A stretch of DNA of 64,000 bases from CALMEH01 sp031409875 (GTDB lineage: Bacteria; Acidobacteriota; Blastocatellia; Pyrinomonadales; Pyrinomonadaceae), in NCBI GenBank assembly GCA_031409875.1, contig JANNYB010000083.1, forward strand, positions 1 to 64,000. Direction: 5' to 3'. Below, piece after piece: positions 26,012 through 34,088 of this stretch. The position numbers and the translations under genes are program-made. Each line of letters opens with the position of its first letter. Positions within the stretch are counted from its first letter, which is position 1. The notes under the pieces were generated by a model. The model searched no databases. It had not been told where the DNA came from and saw only the letters and a list, made by a program, of their open reading frames with translations.

Positions 26012-26842
26012 ATGCAGACAAATGTTGATGTAAAAACCGTCGAAGGCTTCGGCGAAGAATGGAGCAAGTTTGACCAATCGGAACTTGACGAGCGCGAGCG
26101 TCTGCAAATTTTTGAAAGTTATTTCAAGATTTTTCCTTGGAAAGATTTGCCGGAAAACGCGAAAGGTTTTGATTTGGGCTGTGGCAGCGGACGTTGGGCG
26201 AAATCGGTTGCCCTGCGTGTCGGAAAATTGATTTGCATTGATGCCAGCGCGGACGCGCTCGAAGTTGCAAAAACGAATTTGAAAAATCAAACTAACTGCG
26301 AATTTCATAACGCTTCGGTGGCGGAAATGCCTTTAACAGATGCTTCGATGGATTTCGGTTACAGTCTCGGCGTTTTGCATCACATTCCGAAGCCGATTGA
26401 AGGCATCAAACAATGCACATCGAAACTGAAAAAAGGTGCGCCGTTTTTGATTTATCTTTATTATGCTTTCGATAATCGTCCGGCGTGGTTTCGTGCGCTC
26501 TGGAAAATTTCTGACGTTTTTCGGCACGGAATTGCCAAATTGCCGACGGGTTTGAAACATTTTGTCGCGGAAATTATTGCTTTGACCGTTTATTTTCCGC
26601 TGGCAAAAATCGCGTATTTATTGGAAAAAACAGGCTTAAATGTTTCGGCGTTTCCGCTTTCGATTTACCGCGACAAGAGTTTTTACACGATGCGAACCGA
26701 CGCGCTTGACCGTTTCGGCACAAGGCTCGAATATCGTTTTACGCGCAAAGAAATCGAAGAAATGCTCACCGAAGCCGGACTCGAAGATGTTCGATTCAGC
26801 GATGAAATGCCTTTTTGGTGTGCGGTCGGTTTGAAAAAATAG
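26012..26842 (+). CDS. Class I SAM-dependent methyltransferase
   Basis: A 276-residue protein with FDLGCGSGRWAKSVALRV (SAM loop near residue 52), LICIDASADALEVA, and YSLGVLHHIPKPIEGI, followed by SKLKKGAPFLIYLYYAFD. The C-terminal part is partly hydrophobic. GGAG lies 10 bp before the ATG. It belongs to a tight gene run (14-bp gaps on each side) with a glycosyltransferase and an acyltransferase, so glycan decoration is likely. The acceptor atom cannot be predicted. Confidence 0.82.
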   Translation: MQTNVDVKTVEGFGEEWSKFDQSELDERERLQIFESYFKIFPWKDLPENAKGFDLGCGSGRWAKSVALRVGKLICIDASADALEVAKTNLKNQTNCEFHNASVAEMPLTDASMDFGYSLGVLHHIPKPIEGIKQCTSKLKKGAPFLIYLYYAFDNRPAWFRALWKISDVFRHGIAKLPTGLKHFVAEIIALTVYFPLAKIAYLLEKTGLNVSAFPLSIYRDKSFYTMRTDALDRFGTRLEYRFTRKEIEEMLTEAGLEDVRFSDEMPFWCAVGLKK

Positions 26843-26856
26843 GTTTATTTTAGAAG

Positions 26857-27573
26857 ATGTCGAAGTTAAGATTTTTAATATTAGCCGTTATCGCGTTTTT
26901 TCCTTCGTGGTTAAAGCGGATTTGTTATCGTCTTTTTTTCGGTTATAAAATCGGCAAAAATGTAAAAATCGGACTTTCAATCGTTGATGCGAAAGATTGC
27001 GAGATTCAGGACGACGTAAAAATCGGGCATCTCAATTTGCTCATTGCCATCAAAAAACTTTCCATCGGCGATCACACGCGAATCGGACATCTGAACATTA
27101 TTCGCGGCGGCGATGAAGTCAGTCTCGGTCGTTACACGGAAATTTTGCGGCTTAATGAAATAAATTCGATTCCCGATCCGATTGCGACTAATGAAACTGA
27201 TCCGCGATTTATTCTCGGTGACGGAAGCATCATTACAACGTCGCATAAAATTGATTTTACTGATAGAGTCGAAATTGGAAAGCGCGTCATTATCGGCGGC
27301 AGAAATTCTTCGTTTTGGACGCATAACCGACAGCAGACAAAGCCGATAATTATTGGCGATTACAGTTATATCGGTTCGGAAATAAGAGTCGTGCCGGGCG
27401 GCAAAATTCCGCCGAAATGCGTTGTCGGAATCGCTTCGGTGATTACCAAAGAATTTGAAGGCGAAATGAATCTGATTGCCGGAGTTCCGGCAAAAATCGT
27501 CAAAGAATTGGGCGAAGAAGGTAATTTTTTGGTCGAGTTCAAAACCCGTCCTGATTTGCCCGACGAAATTTAA
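26857..27573 (+). CDS. Left-handed beta-helix acyltransferase
   Basis: A 238-residue protein dominated by hexapeptide-type repeats: IGKNVKIG, IQDDVKIGHLNLL, IGDHTRIGHLNII, VEIGKRVIIGGRNSSFWTHN and IIGDYSYIGSEIRVVPGG. These build a left-handed beta-helix as in WcaF/LacA acetyltransferases, and WTHN supplies a candidate catalytic His. IASVITKEFEG and IAGVPAKIVKELG form the usual C-terminal cap. It likely acetylates a sugar in the polysaccharide using acetyl-CoA. Short gaps join it to the genes on either side. Confidence 0.85.
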   Translation: MSKLRFLILAVIAFFPSWLKRICYRLFFGYKIGKNVKIGLSIVDAKDCEIQDDVKIGHLNLLIAIKKLSIGDHTRIGHLNIIRGGDEVSLGRYTEILRLNEINSIPDPIATNETDPRFILGDGSIITTSHKIDFTDRVEIGKRVIIGGRNSSFWTHNRQQTKPIIIGDYSYIGSEIRVVPGGKIPPKCVVGIASVITKEFEGEMNLIAGVPAKIVKELGEEGNFLVEFKTRPDLPDEI

Positions 27574-27598
27574 GCAATAAGTTTTGAGTAATATTTAA

Positions 27599-28918
27599 GT
27601 GAAAAAATTACCGATAATTTTAAGTTTTTTTATCGCACTCGGCGTAATGTTGCTGACATTGCCCGAAGGCGTGGCGGCGATTTCACTTACGGTGATTGTT
27701 TCTTTGATAGTTGTTGCCATCATCCGACAGTTTGATGATGAGAGCAATTTTCTCCTCAATATATTTTTGTGGGCTTTAATTGTTCGGATTTTGTTCGGAA
27801 CGATGATCCATGTTTTCGGTTGGCGCGATTTCTTCGGTGGCGATGCTTTGACGTATGACTTTTTCGCGGATCGTTTAACGGAAATTTGGCGCGGAAATAT
27901 TGTAACCAATGATTGGTTCTCTCAAAGAGCTTCCAGCACGACCGGACCGGGTTGGGGAATGAATTATCTGGTCGCAGGAATTTATTTTGTTTTCGGTCGG
28001 AACCTTTTTGCTGCTCAATGTTTTTGCGGCGTAATCGGTGCGGCAACCGCGCCGATGGTTTATATTTGCGCTCATAAAATTTTTCAAAATGTGCGTGTTA
28101 GCCGTATTTCGGCAATTTTGGTCGCGTTTTTTCCGGCATTCATTATTTGGTCATCACAGCTACTCAAAGATGGGCTGATTGTTTTTATGTTGGTTTTAGC
28201 AATCACGATGGTCTTGCAGCTTCAGGAAAAAATTGATTATTTCGCCATTGCTATTCTGATTATTTCGCTTTTCGCTATCATTTCGCTTCGATTTTATATT
28301 TTTTATATGGTGGCGATTGCGGTTGTCGGAAGTTTTATTATCGGCAAAAGCGGTTCGGTATCATCCGTTGTCAGAGGTTTTATCGCCGTCGGAATTTTAG
28401 GTATAGCTTTGACTTATCTTGGAGTGTTAAAAAATGCGAGTGATGATTTTGAAAAATACGGCAATTTGGAAAGAATTCAAGTAAGCCGCGAAGGGCTGAC
28501 GAATGCGGGTTCGGGATTTGGGGAAGACCTCGATGTTTCGACGACGCAAGGCGCACTTGTTGCAGTTCCGGTAGGTTTTACTTATCTGATGCTTGCGCCT
28601 TTTCCTTGGCAAATTTCAAGTTTTCGGTCGGCAATTACTTTACCCGAAGTTTTGGTTTGGTGGGCAATGATTCCGCTTCTTTTGAGCGGTTTATGGTATA
28701 CGCTGAAAAATCGTCTGCGAAATGCGATTTCGATTTTGATTTTTACGTTTTTGCTGACGATTGCGTATTCGATTTTTCAAGGAAACGTCGGCACGGCATA
28801 TCGTCAACGAGCGCAAATACAGGTTTTTCTATTTATTTTTATCGCCGTCGGTTGGACATTGCTCAAGGAACGCCGGGAAAATCAACAAAGTATGAGAGCA
28901 GGTCAAAAACATCGGTAG
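27599..28918 (+). CDS. Polytopic membrane protein, GT-C/PMT-like or polymerase
   Basis: A 439-residue protein with about ten hydrophobic segments. The first periplasmic loop has GWRDFFGGDALTYDFFADRL, where the acidic residues fit the Asp-rich loop of GT-C glycosyltransferases (PMT/ArnT type). Later segments such as ISLRFYIFYMVAIAVVGSFI and a loop at about 290-325 also recall O-antigen polymerases. It could add a sugar from a polyprenyl donor or polymerise repeat units, and the sequence does not decide between these. The start is GTG at 27599. A REP-like palindrome follows its stop. Confidence 0.65.
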   Translation: MKKLPIILSFFIALGVMLLTLPEGVAAISLTVIVSLIVVAIIRQFDDESNFLLNIFLWALIVRILFGTMIHVFGWRDFFGGDALTYDFFADRLTEIWRGNIVTNDWFSQRASSTTGPGWGMNYLVAGIYFVFGRNLFAAQCFCGVIGAATAPMVYICAHKIFQNVRVSRISAILVAFFPAFIIWSSQLLKDGLIVFMLVLAITMVLQLQEKIDYFAIAILIISLFAIISLRFYIFYMVAIAVVGSFIIGKSGSVSSVVRGFIAVGILGIALTYLGVLKNASDDFEKYGNLERIQVSREGLTNAGSGFGEDLDVSTTQGALVAVPVGFTYLMLAPFPWQISSFRSAITLPEVLVWWAMIPLLLSGLWYTLKNRLRNAISILIFTFLLTIAYSIFQGNVGTAYRQRAQIQVFLFIFIAVGWTLLKERRENQQSMRAGQKHR

Positions 28919-28929
28919 ATTGCAATATT

Positions 28930-28991
28930 GAGAACCGTCAAGCGGTAGTGAACGAACAAAAGAAGCCAAGTCGCTACCGCTCCTTGTTCTC
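28930..28991. repeat. REP-like palindrome (GTCGCTACCGC family), copy 1
   Basis: GAGAACCGTCAAGCGGTAG on the left is an imperfect inverse of GTCGCTACCGC...TTGTTCTC on the right. The family recurs at 38496-38616, 44208-44270 and 46962-47036, and a relative lies inside prmC. Confidence 0.7.
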
Positions 28992-29003
28992 ATTTACAAA
29001 AAT

Positions 29004-30887
29004 ATGTGTGGAATTGTCGGGTTCGTAAATGCCCGAAACAAAAAAGCAGAGCGCGAAATCATTGAAAAAATGAATTCCTGCATCGTGCATCGCGGTCCTG
29101 ATGAAGACGGTTTTTTCGTCAAAGATTCGGTTGCTTTGGCGATGCGTCGGTTGGCGATTATTGATTTGGCGGGCGGACAACAGCCGATTTTTAATCACGA
29201 CCGCACAAAAGCGATTGTTTTTAACGGCGAGATTTATAATTTTCAGGAATTACGCGCTGATTTGGAAAAGCGCGGACACAAATTTTATACGAATTCCGAC
29301 ACCGAAGCGATTATTCATCTTTACGATGAATTCGGCGCGGATTGCGTCCAACATTTGCGCGGAATGTTTGCGTTTGCGATTTGGGACGATACTGATAAAA
29401 GTTTGTTCATTGCACGCGACCGCGTCGGTAAAAAACCTGTTCTTTATTCGCTTCAAGAAAACGGTGATTTAATTTTCGGGTCTGAATTTACGGCACTTCT
29501 CGCGCATCCGAAGATTTCGCGTGAAGTTGATTTTGAGGCGATTGATTCGTATTTGAGTTATTTATGCGTGCCTGCGCCGCAGACGGCTTTTAAGCAAATT
29601 CGCAAACTCGAACCCGCGCATTGGCTTCGTTGGAAAGACGGAAAAATCGAAATGCGACGTTATTGGCAGCCCGATTTTTCAAGAAAAATAAAAATTTCCG
29701 AAGCCGAAGCGATTGATGAAACGACACGCATCATCCGCGAAGCGACGAAAATGCGGATGATTTCCGAAGTTCCGCTCGGTGCATTTCTTTCGGGCGGCGT
29801 TGATTCTTCGGTCGTCGTTGCGCTAATGGCGCAGGAAAGCGAAAAACCTGTCAAGACATTTTCAATCGGTTTTGAAGAACAAGATTTCAGCGAATTGAAA
29901 TACGCCAAAATCGTTGCCAAGCACGTCGGCGCGGAATATAACGAATTTATCGTCAAGCCGAATGCGCTCGAAGTTTTGCCGACGTTGGTGGAACATTATG
30001 GCGAACCTTATGCGGATTCTTCGGCAATTCCGACTTATTACGTTTCAAAAGAAACCAGAAAATTCGTAACTGTCGCGCTCAACGGCGACGGCGGCGACGA
30101 GAGTTTTGCGGGCTACGAACGCTATGCGGCAATGAAAATCGCCGAACTTTATCATCGGTTTCCGGCTTTTGCGCGAAAACTTTTTATCGAAAAACCGATT
30201 GGAATGTTTCCGACATCCGAACTCAAAAAATCGCGCGTCCGCGACGCGAAACGATTTTTGCAAGCCGCAAATCTGCCGAAAACGGAACGCTATTTTCGTT
30301 GGATGTCAACCTTTAACCGCGATGCGAAAGCCGAGATTTATACGAAAGAGTTCCGCGAAACCGTTTCGGGGCAAAATCCTTCGGCTTTTCTCGATAAATG
30401 GTTTGCAAACGCCAACGGTTCGGGCATTTTGGACGCAACGATGTTGACCGACCAAATGACGTATTTGCCCAATGATTTGCTGGTTAAAGTTGATATTGCT
30501 TCGATGGCGAATTCGCTCGAAGCGCGTTCGCCGTTTCTCGACCATAAAGTTATCGAATTTGCCGCGAGTTTGCCGGAAAATTTGAAAATGCAGAAGTTTG
30601 AAACAAAATCTCTGCTCAAAAAAGTTGCCGCAAAACTCGTTCCGCGTGAAGTGATTTATCGTCGAAAAATGGGTTTCGGTGTTCCAATCGGAAATTGGTT
30701 TCGCGGCGAAATGAAAAACTTCGTGCGCGAGATTTTGCTGGCGGAAAAATCTTTGAAACGCGGCATCGTCAAAAGCGAAATGATTGAAAAATACGTCCGC
30801 GAACACACGGAATCAGAGCGCGATCATACGTTTCAAATTTGGACACTTTTAATGCTCGAACTTTGGTTTCAGCGATTTATTGATTAA
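29004..30887 (+). CDS. asnB: Asparagine synthase (glutamine-hydrolysing)
   Basis: A 627-residue two-domain amidotransferase. Cys2 in MCGIVGF is the glutaminase nucleophile, followed by VHRGPDEDG, FNGEIYNFQEL and FGSEF. The synthetase domain has the ATP pyrophosphatase loop SGGVDSS (263-269), then NGDGGDESFAGYERY and RSPFLDHKVIEFA. The enzyme can make asparagine from aspartate and glutamine. Copies inside polysaccharide loci often amidate sugar acids instead, so either substrate is possible here. It is preceded by a REP-like palindrome and followed by a DnaA-box hairpin. Confidence 0.92.
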   Translation: MCGIVGFVNARNKKAEREIIEKMNSCIVHRGPDEDGFFVKDSVALAMRRLAIIDLAGGQQPIFNHDRTKAIVFNGEIYNFQELRADLEKRGHKFYTNSDTEAIIHLYDEFGADCVQHLRGMFAFAIWDDTDKSLFIARDRVGKKPVLYSLQENGDLIFGSEFTALLAHPKISREVDFEAIDSYLSYLCVPAPQTAFKQIRKLEPAHWLRWKDGKIEMRRYWQPDFSRKIKISEAEAIDETTRIIREATKMRMISEVPLGAFLSGGVDSSVVVALMAQESEKPVKTFSIGFEEQDFSELKYAKIVAKHVGAEYNEFIVKPNALEVLPTLVEHYGEPYADSSAIPTYYVSKETRKFVTVALNGDGGDESFAGYERYAAMKIAELYHRFPAFARKLFIEKPIGMFPTSELKKSRVRDAKRFLQAANLPKTERYFRWMSTFNRDAKAEIYTKEFRETVSGQNPSAFLDKWFANANGSGILDATMLTDQMTYLPNDLLVKVDIASMANSLEARSPFLDHKVIEFAASLPENLKMQKFETKSLLKKVAAKLVPREVIYRRKMGFGVPIGNWFRGEMKNFVREILLAEKSLKRGIVKSEMIEKYVREHTESERDHTFQIWTLLMLELWFQRFID

Positions 30888-30916
30888 AATTGAAGGCAGT
30901 GAAAGTAGAAAGAAAA

Positions 30917-30996
30917 ATTATCCACAGATGAACACAGATAAACACAGATGAAATCAAAAAAATATCTGTGTTCATCTGTGTTCATCTGTGGATAAA
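30917..30996. repeat. DnaA-box-ended iteron hairpin B
   Basis: It has the same design as hairpin A: TTATCCACA at 30918-30926 and TGTGGATAA at 30987-30995, with arms made of AGATGAACAC/AGATAAACAC words. It lies between asnB and the RmlA-like gene. Confidence 0.85.
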
Positions 30997-31008
30997 TAAA
31001 AACAATTT

Positions 31009-31758
31009 ATGAAAGGCGTTGTTTTAGCGGGCGGGCTTGGTTCAAGGCTTAATCCGTTGACGAAAGTTACAAATAAACATCTTCTTCCGGTTTATGATCA
31101 GCCGATGATTTATTATCCGATAAATACGCTGATAAATGCCGGAATTGATGACATAATGATTGTTACGGGCGGAAATTCGGCGGGCGATTTTCTCAAACTT
31201 TTGGGAAACGGCAAGGAATTTGGCTTGAAACATTTGAATTATACTTATCAAGAAGGCGAAGGCGGAATTGCCGATGCGCTTTCATTGGTTGAGCATTTTG
31301 CCGACGATGAGCCGATTTGCGTGGTTTTGGGCGACAATATCATCGAAGGAAACATTCTTGCGGCGGCGGAAGATTATCGAAATCAAGGCACGGGCGCGAA
31401 GATTTTATTGAAGAAAGTTCACGATTCGCAACGCTTCGGCGTTCCTGAGATTGATGGCGAAAAGGTTTTAAACATCGAAGAAAAACCGCAAAATCCGAAG
31501 TCTGATTTTGCAGTTATCGGTATTTATTTTTATGATTCGACGGTTTTCGAGATTATCAAAACGCTTGTTCCGTCAGGTCGCGGCGAACTCGAAATTACCG
31601 ACGTGAATAATCACTACATCAATCGCGGCGAAATGACTTGGAACGCGCTTGATGGTTGGTGGACAGACGCGGGAACATTTGAAAGTCTGCTTCACGCGAC
31701 GAATTTGGTGGCAGAAACAGGCGCGAATAATTTGGAGGTAAAAAGTGCAATCAGCTAA
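31009..31758 (+). CDS. RmlA-like sugar-1-phosphate nucleotidyltransferase (short form)
   Basis: A 249-residue protein with VVLAGGLGSRLNPLTKVTNK (pyrophosphorylase loop), LLPVYDQPMIYYP, VVLGDNIIEGN and LVPSGRGELEITDVN. These are close to glucose-1-phosphate thymidylyltransferase but about 40 residues shorter than RmlA, lacking its C-terminal extension, as in the StrD/SpcD-like group. It should make a dTDP- or UDP-sugar. No RmlB dehydratase lies in the window. It overlaps the next gene by 14 bp, which implies coupling with the cupin epimerase. Confidence 0.85.
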   Translation: MKGVVLAGGLGSRLNPLTKVTNKHLLPVYDQPMIYYPINTLINAGIDDIMIVTGGNSAGDFLKLLGNGKEFGLKHLNYTYQEGEGGIADALSLVEHFADDEPICVVLGDNIIEGNILAAAEDYRNQGTGAKILLKKVHDSQRFGVPEIDGEKVLNIEEKPQNPKSDFAVIGIYFYDSTVFEIIKTLVPSGRGELEITDVNNHYINRGEMTWNALDGWWTDAGTFESLLHATNLVAETGANNLEVKSAIS

Positions 31759-32248
31759 AGAAACAGCAGAATTTACGAAAGGTAAAATCCACGATGTTGT
31801 CGGGTATCCTTTGAAAAAAATTATAGATGAACGCGGTTGGTTAGCCGAACTTTTTCGCCACGACGAATTAGCCGAAGAATTTTATCCGCAGATGGCTTAT
31901 ATTTCCATCACCGAACCGAATTTTCAGCGCGGTCCGCACGAACATATTGAGCAGGCAGACCTTTTTTGTTTTATCGGAACAGGGAATTTTAAGCTGAAAA
32001 TGTGGGACAATCGCCAAGATTCGCCGACTTTTCGCAATGTAATGACAATGTTCGTCGGCGCGGACAATCCGCAAGCCGTGATTATTCCGAAAGGCGTTGT
32101 TCACGCATACAAAAACATTAGCCAGACTGAAAAAGGCGTGGTTATAAATTGCCCGAACCGGCTTTATATGGGCGCAGACAAGCGCGAAGAAATTGACGAA
32201 ATCCGCCACGAAGACGATGCGGACACAATTTTTAGAATTGATGATTAA
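31745..32248 (+). CDS. RmlC-family cupin (dTDP-sugar 3,5-epimerase-like)
   Basis: A 167-residue cupin from GTG 31745, within the end of the nucleotidyltransferase gene. IIDERGWLAELFRHDEL corresponds to the RmlC substrate loop, and RGPHEHIEQADLFCFIGTG and VIIPKGVVHAYKNIS give the two cupin boxes. The usual RGLHxQ is replaced by RGPHEHIEQ, as in divergent members, so it may isomerise a different sugar or lack double epimerase activity. The pair with the RmlA-like gene suggests a second nucleotide-sugar branch. Confidence 0.78.
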   Translation: MQSAKETAEFTKGKIHDVVGYPLKKIIDERGWLAELFRHDELAEEFYPQMAYISITEPNFQRGPHEHIEQADLFCFIGTGNFKLKMWDNRQDSPTFRNVMTMFVGADNPQAVIIPKGVVHAYKNISQTEKGVVINCPNRLYMGADKREEIDEIRHEDDADTIFRIDD

Positions 32249-32252
32249 AGCT

Positions 32253-32456
32253 ATGAAAAAAGATTTAAGCGCGGTAGTTTGGCAGGAAGGCAATTGGTTT
32301 GTGGCGCAATGTTTAGACGTTGATATTGCCTCTCAAGGTGAAACGGAAAAAGAAGCATTGGAAAATTTGCGCGATGCTTTGTATCTGCATTTTACGCCGC
32401 CGACAGCCACCGTTCTGCCGAACATTCAAAAAATACAATTAGAGGTCGCCGCGTGA
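32253..32456 (+). CDS. hicB: HicB-family antitoxin
   Basis: A 67-residue protein from ATG 32253; the longer frame from 32193 overlaps the preceding gene. VVWQEGNWFVAQCLDVDIAS and GETEKEALENLRDALYLHF are the HicB partial RNase-H fold pattern. It lacks a separate DNA-binding C-terminal domain, so autoregulation may rely on the complex. The stop overlaps the GTG of the HicA gene (GTGA). In HicAB pairs HicB binds and inhibits the HicA RNase. Confidence 0.85.
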   Translation: MKKDLSAVVWQEGNWFVAQCLDVDIASQGETEKEALENLRDALYLHFTPPTATVLPNIQKIQLEVAA

Positions 32457-32668
32457 AACCTTTGCCTTTTCGTGAAGTCAGACGAAAATTACTGAAAGCC
32501 GGATTTGTCGAAGTCGGGCAAACGGGAAGTCATATAAAATTTGCCAAAGTTGTTGACGAGGGAACATGGACGGCAACCGTTCCGCACCACCGCGAAATTG
32601 CCAGCGGAACGCTGAGAAGTATTCTTCGACAAGCCGGATTGTCGGAAGAAGCATTTCACAAACTTTAA
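32453..32668 (+). CDS. hicA: HicA-family mRNA interferase toxin
   Basis: A 71-residue protein from GTG 32453. PFREVRRKLLKAGFVEVGQT and GSHIKFAKV contain the double-stranded-RNA-binding-like HicA fold with its catalytic His (in GSH), and VPHHREIASGTLRSILRQAG is the conserved second half. HicA cleaves mRNA when free of HicB. All key residues look intact. The antitoxin-first order matches many HicBA pairs. It sits in the middle of the polysaccharide genes, between the RmlC-like gene and a glycosyltransferase. Confidence 0.88.
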   Translation: MKPLPFREVRRKLLKAGFVEVGQTGSHIKFAKVVDEGTWTATVPHHREIASGTLRSILRQAGLSEEAFHKL

Positions 32669-32697
32669 TTTTAGTCCGTTGGGCTAAAACACTATCA

Positions 32698-32797
32698 GCA
32701 ATCGGTAGCGATTTTCCCGCACAATCGCCAAAGCATTCGCCACTTTGTCGCAAAACGCCAAAGCCGCAACGCTTTACCGATTGCCGATTTTTTTTGA
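32698..32797 (+). terminator. Possible terminator after hicA
   Basis: GCAATCGGTA (32698-32707) pairs with TACCGATTGC (32775-32784), followed by CGA and a run of eight T. The loop is long (67 nt) but contains smaller stems, so termination is plausible rather than certain. The following glycosyltransferase starts 5 bp after the T run. Confidence 0.35.
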
Positions 32798-32801
32798 TTT
32801 G

Positions 32802-34013
32802 ATGAAAATTGTTCGTATTATTGCACGGCTTAACGTCGGCGGACCTGCCCGCCACGTTGTTTGGCTGACGAAAGAATTAAATAACGCGGAAACTCAGAGC
32901 ATTTTGCTTGCCGGAACTGTTCCCGAAGGCGAAGAAAATATGGGTTGGTTTGCCGATGAAAACGGTGTAAAACCGATTTTTATCGAAGAAATGAGCCGCG
33001 AACTTTCGCCGAAAGATATTGTTTCTTTGTGGAAAGTTTATCGGGAAATTAAAAAAGCGAAGCCCGACATAATCCATACGCACACGGCAAAAGCCGGAAC
33101 AATCGGCAGAATCGCGGGCTTTTTTTATCGCTTTCTCAGCCGCAAACAAGTGAAAATCATTCATACTTTTCACGGACATATTTTCCACAGTTATTACGGC
33201 AACGCGAAAACAAAGATTTTTTTGTTAATCGAAAAAACTCTGGCACGGTTTGCGACGGACAAGATTGTTACGATCAGCCAACGCCAATTTGAAGAAATTC
33301 ACGAAGAATTCGGCATCGGCAAAACGGCGCAATTCGAGATTATTCCGCTCGGTATTGATTTGGATAAATTTGCTGCGTGCGCGATGAAAAGAAATATTTT
33401 GCGCGAAGAAATCGGCGCGAAAGACGATGAAATTCTGATCGGCTTTGTCGGACGTTTGACCGAGATTAAAAATATTTCGCTGTTGCTGAAAGTTGTGGAA
33501 ATATATCAAAATAAACGAGATAACAGTTTTCCGAAACTCAAGTTTTTAATTATAGGCGACGGCAATTTGCGCGAAGAGCTTAAAGCGCAAGCCGAAAAAT
33601 TAAAGTTGACCGAAACCGTAAAATTTTTAGGAAATCGCAACGATGCCGACGTTTTTTATGCCGGTTTGGACATTGTTGCGCTAACATCTCTGAATGAAGG
33701 AACGCCGCTTTCATTGATTGAAGCAATGGCAAACGGCAAAGCGGTAATTTCGACTTCCGTCGGCGGTGTGATTGATTTGCTCGGCGAAATTGAAGCCGAA
33801 AAAGAAGGTTATAAAATTTGCAAACGCGGCATTCGCGCCGAATCAAACGACGCGGAAAGTTTTTTTCAAGGTTTGATGTATTTGGCGCGAAATAAACACT
33901 TACGCGCCGAAATGAGTAAGCAAGGCGCAGATTTCGTTCGGCAAAATTACGCGAAAGAAAGGCTTTTCAAAGACATCCGAGAACTTTACGAAAAGTTACA
34001 AAACACGAAATAA
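32802..34013 (+). CDS. GT4 glycosyltransferase
   Basis: A 403-residue GT-B enzyme from ATG 32802, since the longer frame from 32745 runs through the palindrome. IARLNVGGPARHVVWLTKEL is the acceptor-side glycine loop, IIHTHTAKAGTIGR and IIHTFHGHIFHSYYG follow, and the donor domain has GFVGRLTEIKNISLLLKV and SLNEGTPLSLIEAMANGKAV with E-x7-E. It is closely of the WcaL/PimB-like type that uses UDP- or GDP-sugars. It lies 75 bp before the initiating transferase fusion and could add an early sugar of the repeat unit. Confidence 0.9.
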   Translation: MKIVRIIARLNVGGPARHVVWLTKELNNAETQSILLAGTVPEGEENMGWFADENGVKPIFIEEMSRELSPKDIVSLWKVYREIKKAKPDIIHTHTAKAGTIGRIAGFFYRFLSRKQVKIIHTFHGHIFHSYYGNAKTKIFLLIEKTLARFATDKIVTISQRQFEEIHEEFGIGKTAQFEIIPLGIDLDKFAACAMKRNILREEIGAKDDEILIGFVGRLTEIKNISLLLKVVEIYQNKRDNSFPKLKFLIIGDGNLREELKAQAEKLKLTETVKFLGNRNDADVFYAGLDIVALTSLNEGTPLSLIEAMANGKAVISTSVGGVIDLLGEIEAEKEGYKICKRGIRAESNDAESFFQGLMYLARNKHLRAEMSKQGADFVRQNYAKERLFKDIRELYEKLQNTK

Positions 34014-34088
34014 ATGTTATTCCTTGCTTGCTTTTAAGTTGAAATTATCTTGTAATTAGAACTTAAAAATTCCCCTGAATTATATTTA

